NCBI GenBank assembly: GCA_035301245.1
Contig: DATGUS010000013.1
Span: 1 to 49,366, forward strand
Source: Alloiococcus sp035301245
GTDB taxonomy: Bacteria > Bacillota > Bacilli > Lactobacillales > Carnobacteriaceae_A
Reading direction: 5' to 3'
DNA length: 49,366 bases
Below, piece after piece: positions 1-9,513 of the stretch. Numbering within the stretch: the first letter of the stretch is position 1; each line of letters starts with the position of its first letter. Both the position numbers and the translations under genes were made by a program. The notes under the pieces were generated by a model. That model searched no databases, was not told the origin of the DNA, and saw only the letters and a program-made list of their open reading frames with translations.

Positions 1-87
1 AATCACATTGATAGTTTTTTTAGAAATTGTTCGATCATCCGCAAGTGTTGTACCATCTAAGTCAATAGCAATTAATTTTTTATTCAT
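1..87 (-). CDS. HAD-superfamily (Cof-type) hydrolase, N-terminal fragment
   Basis: Only the first 29 codons are in the window; the gene runs off the left edge. The minus strand reads MNKKLIAIDLDGTTLADDR, the nucleophile motif (DxDGT) of Cof/YwpJ-type HAD phosphatases, which act on sugar phosphates or flavin-type phosphates in the cytoplasm. A GGAGG ribosome site lies at 93-97, five bases before the ATG. It is transcribed away from sufT, so 88-212 is a divergent intergenic region. The family is clear from the motif, but substrate and full length cannot be judged. Confidence 0.75.
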   Translation of the reverse strand, partial: MNKKLIAIDLDGTTLADDRTISKKTINVI

Positions 88-200
88 ACAAACCTCCAGA
101 ACATGAAATCATCATTATCGTACCATATTTTCAATCATTTATGAAACACGTTTACTAGACAATTTAGGTGATTATGGTAAACTTATCATATGATAGTATT

Positions 201-242
201 AGGGGGATTTTGATGGCTGAAAGGGGGATTTTGATGGCTGAA
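201..242 (+). repeat. Two tandem copies of a 21-bp unit carrying ribosome site and start codon
   Basis: The blocks 201-221 and 222-242 are identical. Each holds an AGGGGG ribosome site, six further bases and ATGGCTGAA. The period is a multiple of three, so both ATGs (213 and 234) are in the sufT frame and the upstream start only adds seven residues. Confidence 0.9.
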
Positions 243-575
243 AATGTTAAAGTATGGTCTACAGAAGAGATTGAAAATATTAAAAAGAAAATAATGCAAG
301 CACTTGAAACAGTGATTGATCCAGAATTAGGTATTGACATTGTAAACTTAGGTTTAGTTTATGAAGTCAATGTATTTAATGGTGGATATTGTGAAATTAA
401 AATTACATTAACAACTATGGGATGTCCTCTAGCCGATGTGATTACTGATGATATTCACAATGCAATTGACCAAGTAGAAGAAATTAATGAGACAGATGTT
501 AAATTAGTATGGTATCCAGCGTGGGATACGTCGCGCATGTCTAGATACGCTCGTATCGCTTTAGGAATTCGTTAA
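213..575 (+). CDS. sufT: SufT-like Fe-S cluster assembly protein (DUF59/MIP18 family)
   Basis: A small cytoplasmic DUF59 protein that helps mature Fe-S proteins. The core reads VIDPELGIDIVNLGLVYEV and then TTMGCPLADVI, which carries the conserved cysteine of the family. The C-terminus keeps the usual VKLVWYPAWD stretch. The start is ambiguous: ATG 213 (120 aa) and ATG 234 (113 aa) each have an identical AGGGGG site because the start region is duplicated. The second is closer to the usual family length. An earlier in-frame ATG at 168 has no ribosome site and is rejected. A perfect 12-bp palindrome (184-195) lies just upstream. S. aureus also has a DUF59 gene close to clpB, which supports orthology. 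Confidence 0.88.
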   Translation: MAERGILMAENVKVWSTEEIENIKKKIMQALETVIDPELGIDIVNLGLVYEVNVFNGGYCEIKITLTTMGCPLADVITDDIHNAIDQVEEINETDVKLVWYPAWDTSRMSRYARIALGIR

Positions 576-601
576 ATCTATATACATTAGTTATAATTGA
601 G

Positions 602-634
602 GGCTATGACAAAAGTCACAGCCTTTTTATTTTT
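602..634 (+). terminator. Rho-independent terminator after sufT
   Basis: GGCTATGAC and GTCACAGCC form a 9-bp stem with one A-C mismatch and an AAAA loop, followed by a T-rich tail (624-634). It leaves only 33 nt before clpB. Confidence 0.8.
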
Positions 635-667
635 AAAAAAAGAAACGGAAATGAAGTAGGTGTTTCA

Positions 668-3268
668 ATGAAGTATTCAACAAAAATAGAAAAATCCGTT
701 GAATTAGCAAAAGAAATAGCTCGCAAAAATAATAATAAAACATTAGAAATCCCTCATTTTATTTTTGCTCTATTAGAAATAGACCGAGAAGTAGTTGCGA
801 TTTATAATCGATTGCAAGTAGATTTAGATGCACTTCAACAAGTGGTCTTAAATGAACTTGAGAAGCTTCCTAAAAATGATTTAGCTAAACCTTCAGATTA
901 TGGTAAACAAATGAGCCATCAACTTTACCATGTGTTTAAAGATGCTAATGCTTTAGCTGATGTGTGGCAGACTGAAGAAGTGACATCACAAACAATTATT
1001 ATTGAACTGTTAAATCGCTATTACAATCCTATTGTTCAAGAACTAAGACAACAAGGTGTTACTAAGGAGCGATTAGAAAAAGTAGTGAATGGTTTGGATA
1101 AAGAAGAGGAAATCGAAGAAAGTTATCTTAATGAATATACGACGAATCTAACACAATTAGTGAAAGATCATAAAGTTGACCCGGTTATCGGTAGAACAAG
1201 TGAAATAAGAGATATTATTCGTATCTTAACTCGTAAAACTAAAAATAATCCAATCTTACTTGGTGAGCCGGGTGTGGGGAAAACAGCGATTATTGAAGGC
1301 TTAGCTCACCGGATTGTTAGCGGTGACGTTCCCAATCAATTGAACCAGACCAATATTTACTCATTAGATTTAGGTTCGTTGATTGCAGGAGCTTCTTATC
1401 GCGGTGAATTCGAAGAACGATTAAAATCAGTTTTAAATGAATTAAAACAAAAAGAGAATAGTTTATTATTTATCGATGAAATTCATACAATCGTTGGAGC
1501 CGGCAAAGCAGAAGGTAGTTTAGATGCAGGAAATTTGATGAAGCCTATGTTAGCTCGTTCCGAAATTAAAGTGATTGGTGCGACAACAATTAACGAGTAC
1601 CGTCAGCAATTTGAAAAAGACAAAGCTTTAATTAGACGGTTCCAGCCTATTATGGTAGAAGAGCCTACTGTCGATGAAGCAATTGGCATATTAAGAGGAA
1701 TCAGCAAACAGTTTGAGCAATACCATGGTGTAACAATTACCGATGAAGCGATTGTTAAAGCAGTTGAGTTTTCAAAAAGATATATATCTGATCAATTTCT
1801 GCCTGATAAAGCGATAGATATAATTGATGAGGCGAGTGCTTTGCTTAGTATTGAACTGAATTCGATTCCAAATAAATTAGATGAGATTAAACGTCAAAAA
1901 GCACAACTAAAAATAGAGATGTCAAGTCTACAGCTGAATGAAAAGTCTGAGCAAGATCAATATATTGTGATGAAAGAAAAAGAAAAAGCATTAACAGAAC
2001 AAGAAAGTCAAGTTACAAAAGAGTGGCATGAGGAAGTAGAATTACGTACAAACCTAAAACAGTTAAATCAACAACTCCAAACAAGATTAGATGATTTAAA
2101 ACGTTTCGAAGCAGTAAAAAAAAGTGAAGAGCTACAAAACCAAGAATTGACATTAAATCGTGTAGTTGATGATATTTCTAATCTAAGAAAACAGAAAAAG
2201 ACAGTGGAGAATGAACTTGCCGAAATTAATGAACCATTAGTCATTGATACGGTTTCTAAAGATGAAATCATTGAATTAATCGCACACAAAACGGGTATTC
2301 CAATTCAACGTTTAGTGGAAAGTGAACGAGAAAAGTTAATTAACTTATCAAAAACGTTAAATCAAAAAGTTGTGGGACAAGAAGAAGCTGTTCAAGCGGT
2401 GTCAGATGCGATTATCAGATCAAGAGCTGGTATTCAAAATCCACATCGACCATTAGGTTCATTTTTATTCCTTGGACCAACTGGTGTAGGGAAGACTGAG
2501 TTAACGAAAGAATTAGCTAGGACTTTATTTGTTAATGAAAATAGTTTTATCCGAATTGACATGAGCGAATATATGGAAAAACATAGTGTATCTCGTCTCA
2601 TCGGTTCACCTCCTGGTTATACTGGACATGAAGATGGTGGCCAGTTGACAGAAGCAGTTAGACTAAATCCTTACTCAATTATTTTATTAGATGAAGTAGA
2701 AAAAGCACACCGCGATGTCTTTAACCTATTACTACAAGTATTAGAAGATGGTGTATTAACAGATTCTAAAGGTCGAACAGTGGACTTTAAAAATACTATT
2801 TTAATTCTAACGAGCAACATTGGATCTGATCTGTTACTTGATGAATTAGATGAATTAGAATCAGATAAAATGTCGATGCAAGTCATTTCTAGTGAGACAC
2901 GTTCAAAAGTTTTACAATTATTGAATGCTCATTTTAGACCGGAGTTTTTAAATCGCATTGATGATATTGTATTATTTAAACCATTATCTGAGCCGGTCAT
3001 TACAGCTATTACTGGACTATTGATTAATGATTTAACTAATCGCCTTGATCAGCAAGGAATCAATTTAATTGTGAGTGAAAAGACATATGCTAAAATAGTC
3101 GTGGAAGCTTATGACCCCAAATATGGTGCGAGACCAATCAAACGTTATATAACTAACCATATTGAAACACCAATTGCTCAATTAATAATCGAGCATGGTC
3201 ACTCAGATGGGGTTTCAATTACTGTTGATTTGGATGATAATACATTTAGGTTTAATTTAAAAGAATAA
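668..3268 (+). CDS. clpB: ClpB disaggregase (AAA+ chaperone)
   Basis: An ATP-driven hexameric disaggregase that works with DnaK to rescue aggregated proteins after heat stress. The 866 residues fit ClpB. In order there are a Clp N-domain (about 1-145), NBD1 with Walker A GEPGVGKT near 199-206 and a Walker B LLFIDEIH, a long charged middle coiled coil (about 400-535, the mark of ClpB over ClpA/ClpC), and NBD2 with GPTGVGKT near 604 and the ARPIKRYI sensor-2 region. ATG 668 is preceded by a modest AGTAGGTG site. No CtsR heptad repeat or CIRCE element is visible between the sufT terminator and the start, unlike many staphylococcal clpB genes. Confidence 0.96.
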   Translation: MKYSTKIEKSVELAKEIARKNNNKTLEIPHFIFALLEIDREVVAIYNRLQVDLDALQQVVLNELEKLPKNDLAKPSDYGKQMSHQLYHVFKDANALADVWQTEEVTSQTIIIELLNRYYNPIVQELRQQGVTKERLEKVVNGLDKEEEIEESYLNEYTTNLTQLVKDHKVDPVIGRTSEIRDIIRILTRKTKNNPILLGEPGVGKTAIIEGLAHRIVSGDVPNQLNQTNIYSLDLGSLIAGASYRGEFEERLKSVLNELKQKENSLLFIDEIHTIVGAGKAEGSLDAGNLMKPMLARSEIKVIGATTINEYRQQFEKDKALIRRFQPIMVEEPTVDEAIGILRGISKQFEQYHGVTITDEAIVKAVEFSKRYISDQFLPDKAIDIIDEASALLSIELNSIPNKLDEIKRQKAQLKIEMSSLQLNEKSEQDQYIVMKEKEKALTEQESQVTKEWHEEVELRTNLKQLNQQLQTRLDDLKRFEAVKKSEELQNQELTLNRVVDDISNLRKQKKTVENELAEINEPLVIDTVSKDEIIELIAHKTGIPIQRLVESEREKLINLSKTLNQKVVGQEEAVQAVSDAIIRSRAGIQNPHRPLGSFLFLGPTGVGKTELTKELARTLFVNENSFIRIDMSEYMEKHSVSRLIGSPPGYTGHEDGGQLTEAVRLNPYSIILLDEVEKAHRDVFNLLLQVLEDGVLTDSKGRTVDFKNTILILTSNIGSDLLLDELDELESDKMSMQVISSETRSKVLQLLNAHFRPEFLNRIDDIVLFKPLSEPVITAITGLLINDLTNRLDQQGINLIVSEKTYAKIVVEAYDPKYGARPIKRYITNHIETPIAQLIIEHGHSDGVSITVDLDDNTFRFNLKE

Positions 3269-3277
3269 GGTGATTAT

Positions 3278-6200
3278 TTGTCATTCACACATTTACAAGT
3301 AAAAAGTAGTTATTCTTTAATGCAAAGTACTATTAAAGTTAGTGAACTGGTTGAAAAAGCAAAAGAAATAGGTTTAAGTGCAATTGCCTTAACTGATCAC
3401 AATGTGTTACATGGCGCAGTGGAATTTTATAAAGAAACAAAATCTCATGGGATAAAACCAATTATTGGTATGACGGCGGATGTTCAAAGTTTATATTATC
3501 CGTCATCATCCTATGAAGTGACTTTTTTAGCCAAAAATAAACAAGGCTATCAAGAATTGATTCAGTTATCTACAACAATTCAATTATCAAAGGAGAGCTT
3601 ATCTAAGCAAACCATTGAAAACTTATCAGATCAAGTCATTGCGATTATACCTACTTCAAATAAAGAGATTTCGTATTTAATCAAACAAAATAACCGAGAA
3701 GAATTGCAAACGATATTTAATTTGTTCAAAGAAGCGTACTATGGCTTTTATCCGAGTCAGACCTCTGAAGAAATCAATCTAGCAGTACCACTTTTTAATG
3801 AAATGAATCTACCGATAATTGCACTCAGTGATGTCAGAGCACTGGAAGATGATTCAATGACACTCGATATACTTGAACATATTAAATTAAACGAAACTTT
3901 ACAACTGGACACAAATGCTCGTATTGACTATTCATTACGAAACCCTGAAACGGACGAATTATTCTTTAAAGAAAATAATCTTGAAGAAGCTTTGGAAAAC
4001 AACAAAAAAGTAGTAGATATGATTAACTGGGAGCTTACTTTAGGTGATACACAGTTGCCTCATTTTGAAATTCCTAAGGGGGATACAACCGATAGTTATT
4101 TAAGAAAGCTGTGTTTAAAAGGCCTGAAGCGTTATCACTTGGATGATAATCAAGACTATCTCGACCGTCTTGATAAAGAATTAACAGTAATATCTAACAT
4201 GGGATATTCTGATTATTTCCTCATTGTTTGGGATGTTATGAAATATGCTCACGATAATAAAATTGAGACTGGATTTGGTCGAGGATCAGCGGCAGCATCA
4301 CTCGTTGCTTATTTATTAAGAATTACGGATGTCGATCCACTAGAATATGATTTGCTATTTGAACGTTTCTTAAATAAAGACCGCTACACCATGCCGGATA
4401 TTGATTTAGACTTTCCAGATAATAAACGTCATTTGATTTTAAACTATGTGTTAGAAAAATATGGGCAAGAACACGTTGCTCAAATTATGACGATTAGTAC
4501 ATTTGCAGCTAAGTCATCAGTTCGAGAAACACTACGTGTTATGGGAGCGTCGTCTGATACTATGAAAAGATGGTCCAATGCGATTCCAACACAAGCTAAT
4601 ATTACATTATCTGAAGCGTATCAATCGTCACAACCTTTAAGAGAAATTGTTAAAGAATCCAAAGAAAATGAACGAATATTTGAAAGAGCAAGAATAATTG
4701 AAGGACTGCCACGAAACTATTCAACACACGCAGCAGGTGTTGTGATGTCAAAAGAGCCATTAATGAATAATGTGCCCCTTCAACCGGGTGCAGGAGATAT
4801 TTTAAATACACAATTTACAATGGATGACGTAGAAGCCATTGGTTTGCTTAAAATGGATTTCTTGAGTTTAAAAAATCTAACGGTACTGTCGAATTGCTTT
4901 AAATATAGTCAATTTGAAAAAGAGCAGTCAGTAACAAAAAATACTATTCCAATCAATGATCCTAAAACATTAGAGTTGTTTGTTAAAGGGGACACAAATG
5001 GCGTGTTCCAATTTGAAAAACAAGGCATTAAACAGGTGCTACGTCGTATGAAACCTTCATCAATAGAAGATATTATTGCGACAAATGCGCTATATCGTCC
5101 AGGACCAATGAAACAAATTGATTCTTACATTAAACGTAAACATGGTCAAGAACCCATTACATACCCACATAAAGATTTGAAATCAATTCTTGAACCCACA
5201 TACGGTATCATGGTTTATCAAGAACAAGTGATGCAAGTTGCCACTAAGTTAGCCGGTTATACGTTATCTGAAGCGGATCAATTGAGACGAACCATGTCTA
5301 AAAAAATTCAGTCTGAGATGGATAGAGGACGTCAGAAATTTGTGTCAGGTGCTCTTAATAAGGGGTATAGCGAAAAGATTGCATTGAAAGTTTATGATTA
5401 TATTGCTCGTTTTGCGAATTACGGTTTTAATCGAGCACACGCGGTAGTATATTCAATGTTGGCATATCATTTAGGTTATTTTAAAACCCATTTTCCTAAA
5501 TCATTCTTCGCAGCGGTTATGACGGCGGATTGGGGCAATAGAGCTAAAATTAAAGTTTATGAAACTGAAATTAGAAAGCGTCAAATCAATGTACTTTCTC
5601 CTGATATTAATAAAAGTTTTAGAGGTTTTACGGTTAATAAAGATGGTATTCAATTTGGATTTAAAAGTATTTCCGGGATTTCAGAAGCCTTTATACAAAA
5701 CATTATAAGCGTAAGAACAAAAGGTGGACCATTTGAGAGCCTAACTGATTTTTGTGAACGGATCGATGAGGCTTATTTATCGTTTGAATTAGTTGAGTTA
5801 TTAATTAAGGTTGGAGCATTTGATCAAATTGGATATAATAGAAGGTCTATGGTTCAGTCGCTAAATGATTTGATTCCATCCATTGAAAAAAGTGGGGGAA
5901 ATATAGAGCTATTCCAAATGTTAAAACCAGGTGAATCAAAAATTGAGGACTATACCCGTGAAGAACTCATTGATTTTGAACAGTCATTAACCGGATTCTA
6001 TTTTACAGGACATCCAATGAGTCAGTTTACACCTCTAAGAAACCAATTTAATACAACCATGATTGACGAGCTTCCTACGGGTAACAATCATATTTTAATA
6101 GGAAAAATCGAATCCATTCGCAAAATTCAAACAAAAACAAACCAACCAATGGCATTTGTTAGTGTGAGCGATGAATCAGGAGATTTGGATTTAGTTGTAT

Positions 6201-6577
6201 TCCCCAACGTTTATATAAAATACTTAAAGCTATTAGACAAAGGGAAAATTTTACTGGTTAAAGGAAAAATAGAGTACAAAAATAACAAGAAACAGATGAT
6301 TGTTGCAGAGTTGGCAGATGCAAATGAATTAACTAAGCAAACGAAATCTGGTAAAATATTATATTTAAGATTTAAAAATCTTAATAATGATAACAATAAA
6401 GTGCATCAAGTCAGAGATTTGCTAAGTAAGCAACCAGGAGAGATACCTGTTGTGTTTTATAGTCAAAAAGATAATGAATACAAAAAGCAAGAATCAAAAT
6501 ATAATTTTAATGAAAACGGAATCTTGTTCAATCAAATAAAAGAAATTTTAGGTAAAGACAATTGTGTGTTAAAATAA
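3278..6577 (+). CDS. dnaE: DNA polymerase III alpha subunit, DnaE type
   Basis: The DnaE replicative polymerase of low-GC Gram-positives, which extends primers on the lagging strand beside PolC. An N-terminal PHP domain (TDHNVLHGAVEFY) is followed by the polymerase core with catalytic aspartates in PDIDLDFPD (about 373-381), the GFGRGSAAAS loop, a helix-hairpin-helix region and a C-terminal OB fold. No proofreading exonuclease insertion is present, so it is not PolC. The start is TTG with AAGGTGA just upstream, nine bases after the clpB stop, so the two genes may be co-transcribed. In staphylococci dnaE is normally followed by accD-accA, but here pfkA comes next. Confidence 0.96.
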   Translation: MSFTHLQVKSSYSLMQSTIKVSELVEKAKEIGLSAIALTDHNVLHGAVEFYKETKSHGIKPIIGMTADVQSLYYPSSSYEVTFLAKNKQGYQELIQLSTTIQLSKESLSKQTIENLSDQVIAIIPTSNKEISYLIKQNNREELQTIFNLFKEAYYGFYPSQTSEEINLAVPLFNEMNLPIIALSDVRALEDDSMTLDILEHIKLNETLQLDTNARIDYSLRNPETDELFFKENNLEEALENNKKVVDMINWELTLGDTQLPHFEIPKGDTTDSYLRKLCLKGLKRYHLDDNQDYLDRLDKELTVISNMGYSDYFLIVWDVMKYAHDNKIETGFGRGSAAASLVAYLLRITDVDPLEYDLLFERFLNKDRYTMPDIDLDFPDNKRHLILNYVLEKYGQEHVAQIMTISTFAAKSSVRETLRVMGASSDTMKRWSNAIPTQANITLSEAYQSSQPLREIVKESKENERIFERARIIEGLPRNYSTHAAGVVMSKEPLMNNVPLQPGAGDILNTQFTMDDVEAIGLLKMDFLSLKNLTVLSNCFKYSQFEKEQSVTKNTIPINDPKTLELFVKGDTNGVFQFEKQGIKQVLRRMKPSSIEDIIATNALYRPGPMKQIDSYIKRKHGQEPITYPHKDLKSILEPTYGIMVYQEQVMQVATKLAGYTLSEADQLRRTMSKKIQSEMDRGRQKFVSGALNKGYSEKIALKVYDYIARFANYGFNRAHAVVYSMLAYHLGYFKTHFPKSFFAAVMTADWGNRAKIKVYETEIRKRQINVLSPDINKSFRGFTVNKDGIQFGFKSISGISEAFIQNIISVRTKGGPFESLTDFCERIDEAYLSFELVELLIKVGAFDQIGYNRRSMVQSLNDLIPSIEKSGGNIELFQMLKPGESKIEDYTREELIDFEQSLTGFYFTGHPMSQFTPLRNQFNTTMIDELPTGNNHILIGKIESIRKIQTKTNQPMAFVSVSDESGDLDLVVFPNVYIKYLKLLDKGKILLVKGKIEYKNNKKQMIVAELADANELTKQTKSGKILYLRFKNLNNDNNKVHQVRDLLSKQPGEIPVVFYSQKDNEYKKQESKYNFNENGILFNQIKEILGKDNCVLK

Positions 6578-6612
6578 AAATGAATATGTGTGATTTTATA
6601 TTATTTTTATAA

Positions 6613-6642
6613 GACACATTCGTAAATAAATGCTAATATAAT
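6613..6642 (+). promoter_or_regulatory. Possible promoter for pfkA-pyk
   Basis: A perfect TATAAT lies at 6637-6642, but the -35 region (GACACA at 6613-6618, 18-nt gap) is poor. The predicted transcript would begin about 40 nt before the pfkA start. Confidence 0.4.
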
Positions 6643-6691
6643 AGAGATGGTAATTACCTATCTAAAGGAAATAAAGGTGAGGATTAAGAAT

Positions 6692-7651
6692 ATGAAAAGA
6701 ATTGGCGTTTTAACGAGTGGTGGGGATGCACCAGGCATGAACTCAGCGATTAGAGCTGTTGTTCGTAAAGCTAGTTATGAAGGTATCGAAGTATATGGTA
6801 TCAACTATGGTTATGCCGGACTTGTTGCTGGAGATTTTAGAAAATTAACTCGACAAGATACTGGAGATATCATTCATCGAGGTGGAACTTTCCTTTACTC
6901 AGCACGTTATCCACAATTTGCAACTGAAGAAGGACAATTAAAAGGTATTGAACAACTGAAAAAATTTGGTATTGAAGGTCTTGTTACAATTGGAGGAGAT
7001 GGTACTTTCAGAGGTGCTTCTGCTTTGACGAGATTAGGCTATCCATGTGTGGGTATTCCCGGAACAATTGATAATGATATTGCAGGTACTGATTATACAG
7101 TTGGTTTTGATACAGCAATTAATACGGTACTAGACTCAGTGGATAAAATCCGTGATACAGCAACAAGTCACGTTCGTACTTTTGTTGTTGAAGTAATGGG
7201 TCGTGATGCAGGAGATATCGCATTATGGACAGGTATCGCAAGTGGTGCTGAACAGATTGTTATTCCAGAAGTTGATTTTGACATCACTAAAATTGCTGAA
7301 AAAATTCGCGAAGGCCGCGAGAAAGGTAAAAAGCATACCATTATTATCTTAGCTGAAGGTGTAATGGGCGGTAATGAATTTGCTGAAAAATTAGATTCCA
7401 TAGATAACTTCCATGTACGTGTGACTGTGTTAGGTCACGTACAGCGTGGTGGGTCACCAACTGCCAGAGACCGCGTTTTAGCAAGTCGATTCGGTGCGAA
7501 AGCTGTTGATTGTTTAATTAATAATCAAGGTGGCGTAGCAGTAGGAATCCGCAATGAAGAGATTATTCTAAATAGTTTTGAGGAAGTTCTAGATCAAACC
7601 GAGAAAGCAAACTTAGAGCTTTTTAAATTAAACCAAGAAATTTCGTTATAA
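6692..7651 (+). CDS. pfkA: ATP-dependent 6-phosphofructokinase
   Basis: It phosphorylates fructose 6-phosphate to the 1,6-bisphosphate, a control point of glycolysis. The protein opens MKRIGVLTSGGDAPGMN, the standard PfkA N-terminus. GGDGTFRGA (ATP site), PGTIDNDIAGTDYTVGFDTA (catalytic) and VVEVMGRDAGDIA are all present. ATG 6692 gives 319 aa, the usual length, and has AAGGTGAGG at 6674-6682; an ATG at 6647 would add 15 atypical residues. It lies 32 nt before pyk with no terminator between, so the two are probably one operon. Confidence 0.97.
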   Translation: MKRIGVLTSGGDAPGMNSAIRAVVRKASYEGIEVYGINYGYAGLVAGDFRKLTRQDTGDIIHRGGTFLYSARYPQFATEEGQLKGIEQLKKFGIEGLVTIGGDGTFRGASALTRLGYPCVGIPGTIDNDIAGTDYTVGFDTAINTVLDSVDKIRDTATSHVRTFVVEVMGRDAGDIALWTGIASGAEQIVIPEVDFDITKIAEKIREGREKGKKHTIIILAEGVMGGNEFAEKLDSIDNFHVRVTVLGHVQRGGSPTARDRVLASRFGAKAVDCLINNQGGVAVGIRNEEIILNSFEEVLDQTEKANLELFKLNQEISL

Positions 7652-7683
7652 CATTAGATGAAAGAAAGAGAGATGGATAATAG

Positions 7684-9441
7684 ATGAAGAAGACAAAAGT
7701 TGTTTGTACTATTGGCCCGGCCAGTGAATCACCTGAGATTTTAGAACAGTTGATTGAAGAGGGCATGAACGTTGCACGTTTAAACTTCTCACATGGTGAT
7801 CATGCAGAACACTTAGAACGTATCAAAAATATTCGTGCAGCAGCTGAAAAAGCTGATAAGTACATTGGTATTATGCTTGATACAAAAGGTCCAGAAATTC
7901 GTACACATAATATGAAAGATGGCACCGTGACTATCGAAAAAGGTAGTACCGTTCGCATCGCGATGGAAGAAGTAGAAGGTACAGCTGAAAAGTTCTCAAT
8001 TACTTATCCAGAATTAATTAATGACGTCAATGTCGGTTCAAGTATCTTACTTGATGATGGTATTATCAATCTTCAAGTAACTGAATTAGATATGGAAAAT
8101 AACGAAATTGTTACAAAATCAACGAATACTGGTGTCTTAAAAAATAAAAAAGGTGTTAACGTACCAGGTGTTTCAGTTAACTTACCTGGTATAACTGAAA
8201 AAGACCGTAGTGATATTTTATTTGGTATCGAAAATGGTATCGACTTTATTGCAGCATCATTTGTTCGTCGTGCTTCTGATGTTTTAGAAATTACTCAAAT
8301 TTTAGAAGAAAACGATGCAATGCACATTCAAATTATTCCTAAGATCGAAAACCAAGAAGGTGTCGATAATTTAGAAGAAATAGTGAATGTGTCAGACGGT
8401 TTAATGGTTGCTCGTGGTGACTTAGGTGTCGAAATTCCTGCTGAAGAAGTGCCAGTAGTTCAAAAAGAAATGATTAGACACTTAAACTCAGTTGGTAAAC
8501 CAGTTATTACAGCAACTCAAATGTTAGATTCGATGCAAGTAAACCCTCGACCAACACGTGCAGAAGCTTCTGACGTGGCAAACGCAATTTTTGATGGTAC
8601 AGATGCAGTTATGCTTTCTGGTGAGACTGCAGCAGGTTCTTACCCTGTCGAAGCAGTACGCACAATGGCTAATATCGCTGTTCGAACTGAAACAGCACTG
8701 GTTGGCCAAGATGCTTACTCACTCAAACAATATGATAAATCAGACTTATCTGAAGCAATTGGTCAAGCTGTTGGTCATACTGCTAAGAATCTTAATATCA
8801 AATTAATTGTTGCAGCAACTGAATCAGGACATACTGCTCGTATGATTTCTAAATTCAGACCTAAAGCGACGATTTTAGCTGTGACATTCTCAAAGCAAAC
8901 AGCTCGTAGTTTAGCATTAAAATGGGGCGTTGAACCGATAATTGCTGACAAACCAGATTCAACAGATGATATGTTTAACCTTGCAACTCAAAAATCGGTT
9001 GATGGTGGGTTCGTTAAAGAAGGCGAATTAATATTAATTACTGCAGGTGTTCCAGTTGGTGAACGTGGAACAACAAACGTTATGAAGATCCAAATGGTTG
9101 GTTCAAAATTAGTTGAAGGCCAAGGAGTTGGAAATAACACAGCTGTAGGTAAAGCCTACGTAGCTAAAACAGCTCAAGAAGCAAATGCTAAATCTTCTGC
9201 TGGTGGTATCTTAGTTGCGAAAACAACAGATAAAGATTACTTACCTGCTATTGAAGATGCAGCAGCAATCGTTGTTGAACAAGGTGGTTTGACATCTCAT
9301 GCAGCTGTTGTCGGTATTGCTATGGGTATTCCAGTAGTTGTATCTGCGAAGAATGCTACAGAATTAATTAACGATGGTGAGATTATTACTGTGGACGGTC
9401 GTCGCGGTATTGTCTACCACGGTGAAACATCAGTAATTTAA
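7684..9441 (+). CDS. pyk: Pyruvate kinase with PEP-utiliser C-terminal domain
   Basis: It converts phosphoenolpyruvate and ADP to pyruvate and ATP. The TIM-barrel opens MKKTKVVCTIGPASESPE and carries IMLDTKGPEIRT, IPKIENQEGVDN and MVARGDLGVEIP. The catalytic and effector domains fill about 1-475. The last ~110 residues add a PEP-utiliser-like mobile domain with GGLTSHAAVVG, as in the 585-residue enzymes of Bacillus and Staphylococcus. It is the second gene of the pfkA-pyk pair and is followed by a strong terminator. Confidence 0.97.
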   Translation: MKKTKVVCTIGPASESPEILEQLIEEGMNVARLNFSHGDHAEHLERIKNIRAAAEKADKYIGIMLDTKGPEIRTHNMKDGTVTIEKGSTVRIAMEEVEGTAEKFSITYPELINDVNVGSSILLDDGIINLQVTELDMENNEIVTKSTNTGVLKNKKGVNVPGVSVNLPGITEKDRSDILFGIENGIDFIAASFVRRASDVLEITQILEENDAMHIQIIPKIENQEGVDNLEEIVNVSDGLMVARGDLGVEIPAEEVPVVQKEMIRHLNSVGKPVITATQMLDSMQVNPRPTRAEASDVANAIFDGTDAVMLSGETAAGSYPVEAVRTMANIAVRTETALVGQDAYSLKQYDKSDLSEAIGQAVGHTAKNLNIKLIVAATESGHTARMISKFRPKATILAVTFSKQTARSLALKWGVEPIIADKPDSTDDMFNLATQKSVDGGFVKEGELILITAGVPVGERGTTNVMKIQMVGSKLVEGQGVGNNTAVGKAYVAKTAQEANAKSSAGGILVAKTTDKDYLPAIEDAAAIVVEQGGLTSHAAVVGIAMGIPVVVSAKNATELINDGEIITVDGRRGIVYHGETSVI

Positions 9442-9460
9442 TAAAAATGAATTAATGATG

Positions 9461-9501
9461 GGAATGGTTCAAACATTTTATTGAATCATTCCTATTTTTT
9501 T
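9461..9501 (+). terminator. Terminator after pyk
   Basis: A 12-bp stem (ggaatggttcaa with ttgaatcattcc, one G-T pair) and an 8-nt loop are followed by a run of T. The cvfB ribosome site starts directly after it. Confidence 0.88.
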
Positions 9502-9513
9502 AGGAGGCAGACG

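Noticed and set aside
150..172. Sigma-B-like promoter (GTTTAC...GGTGAT) before sufT
   Set aside because: The spacer is only 11 nt and the -10 match is poor.
2068..2289. Minus-strand open frames inside clpB and other long genes
   Set aside because: They are shadows of strongly coding plus-strand genes with no start signals or recognisable protein.
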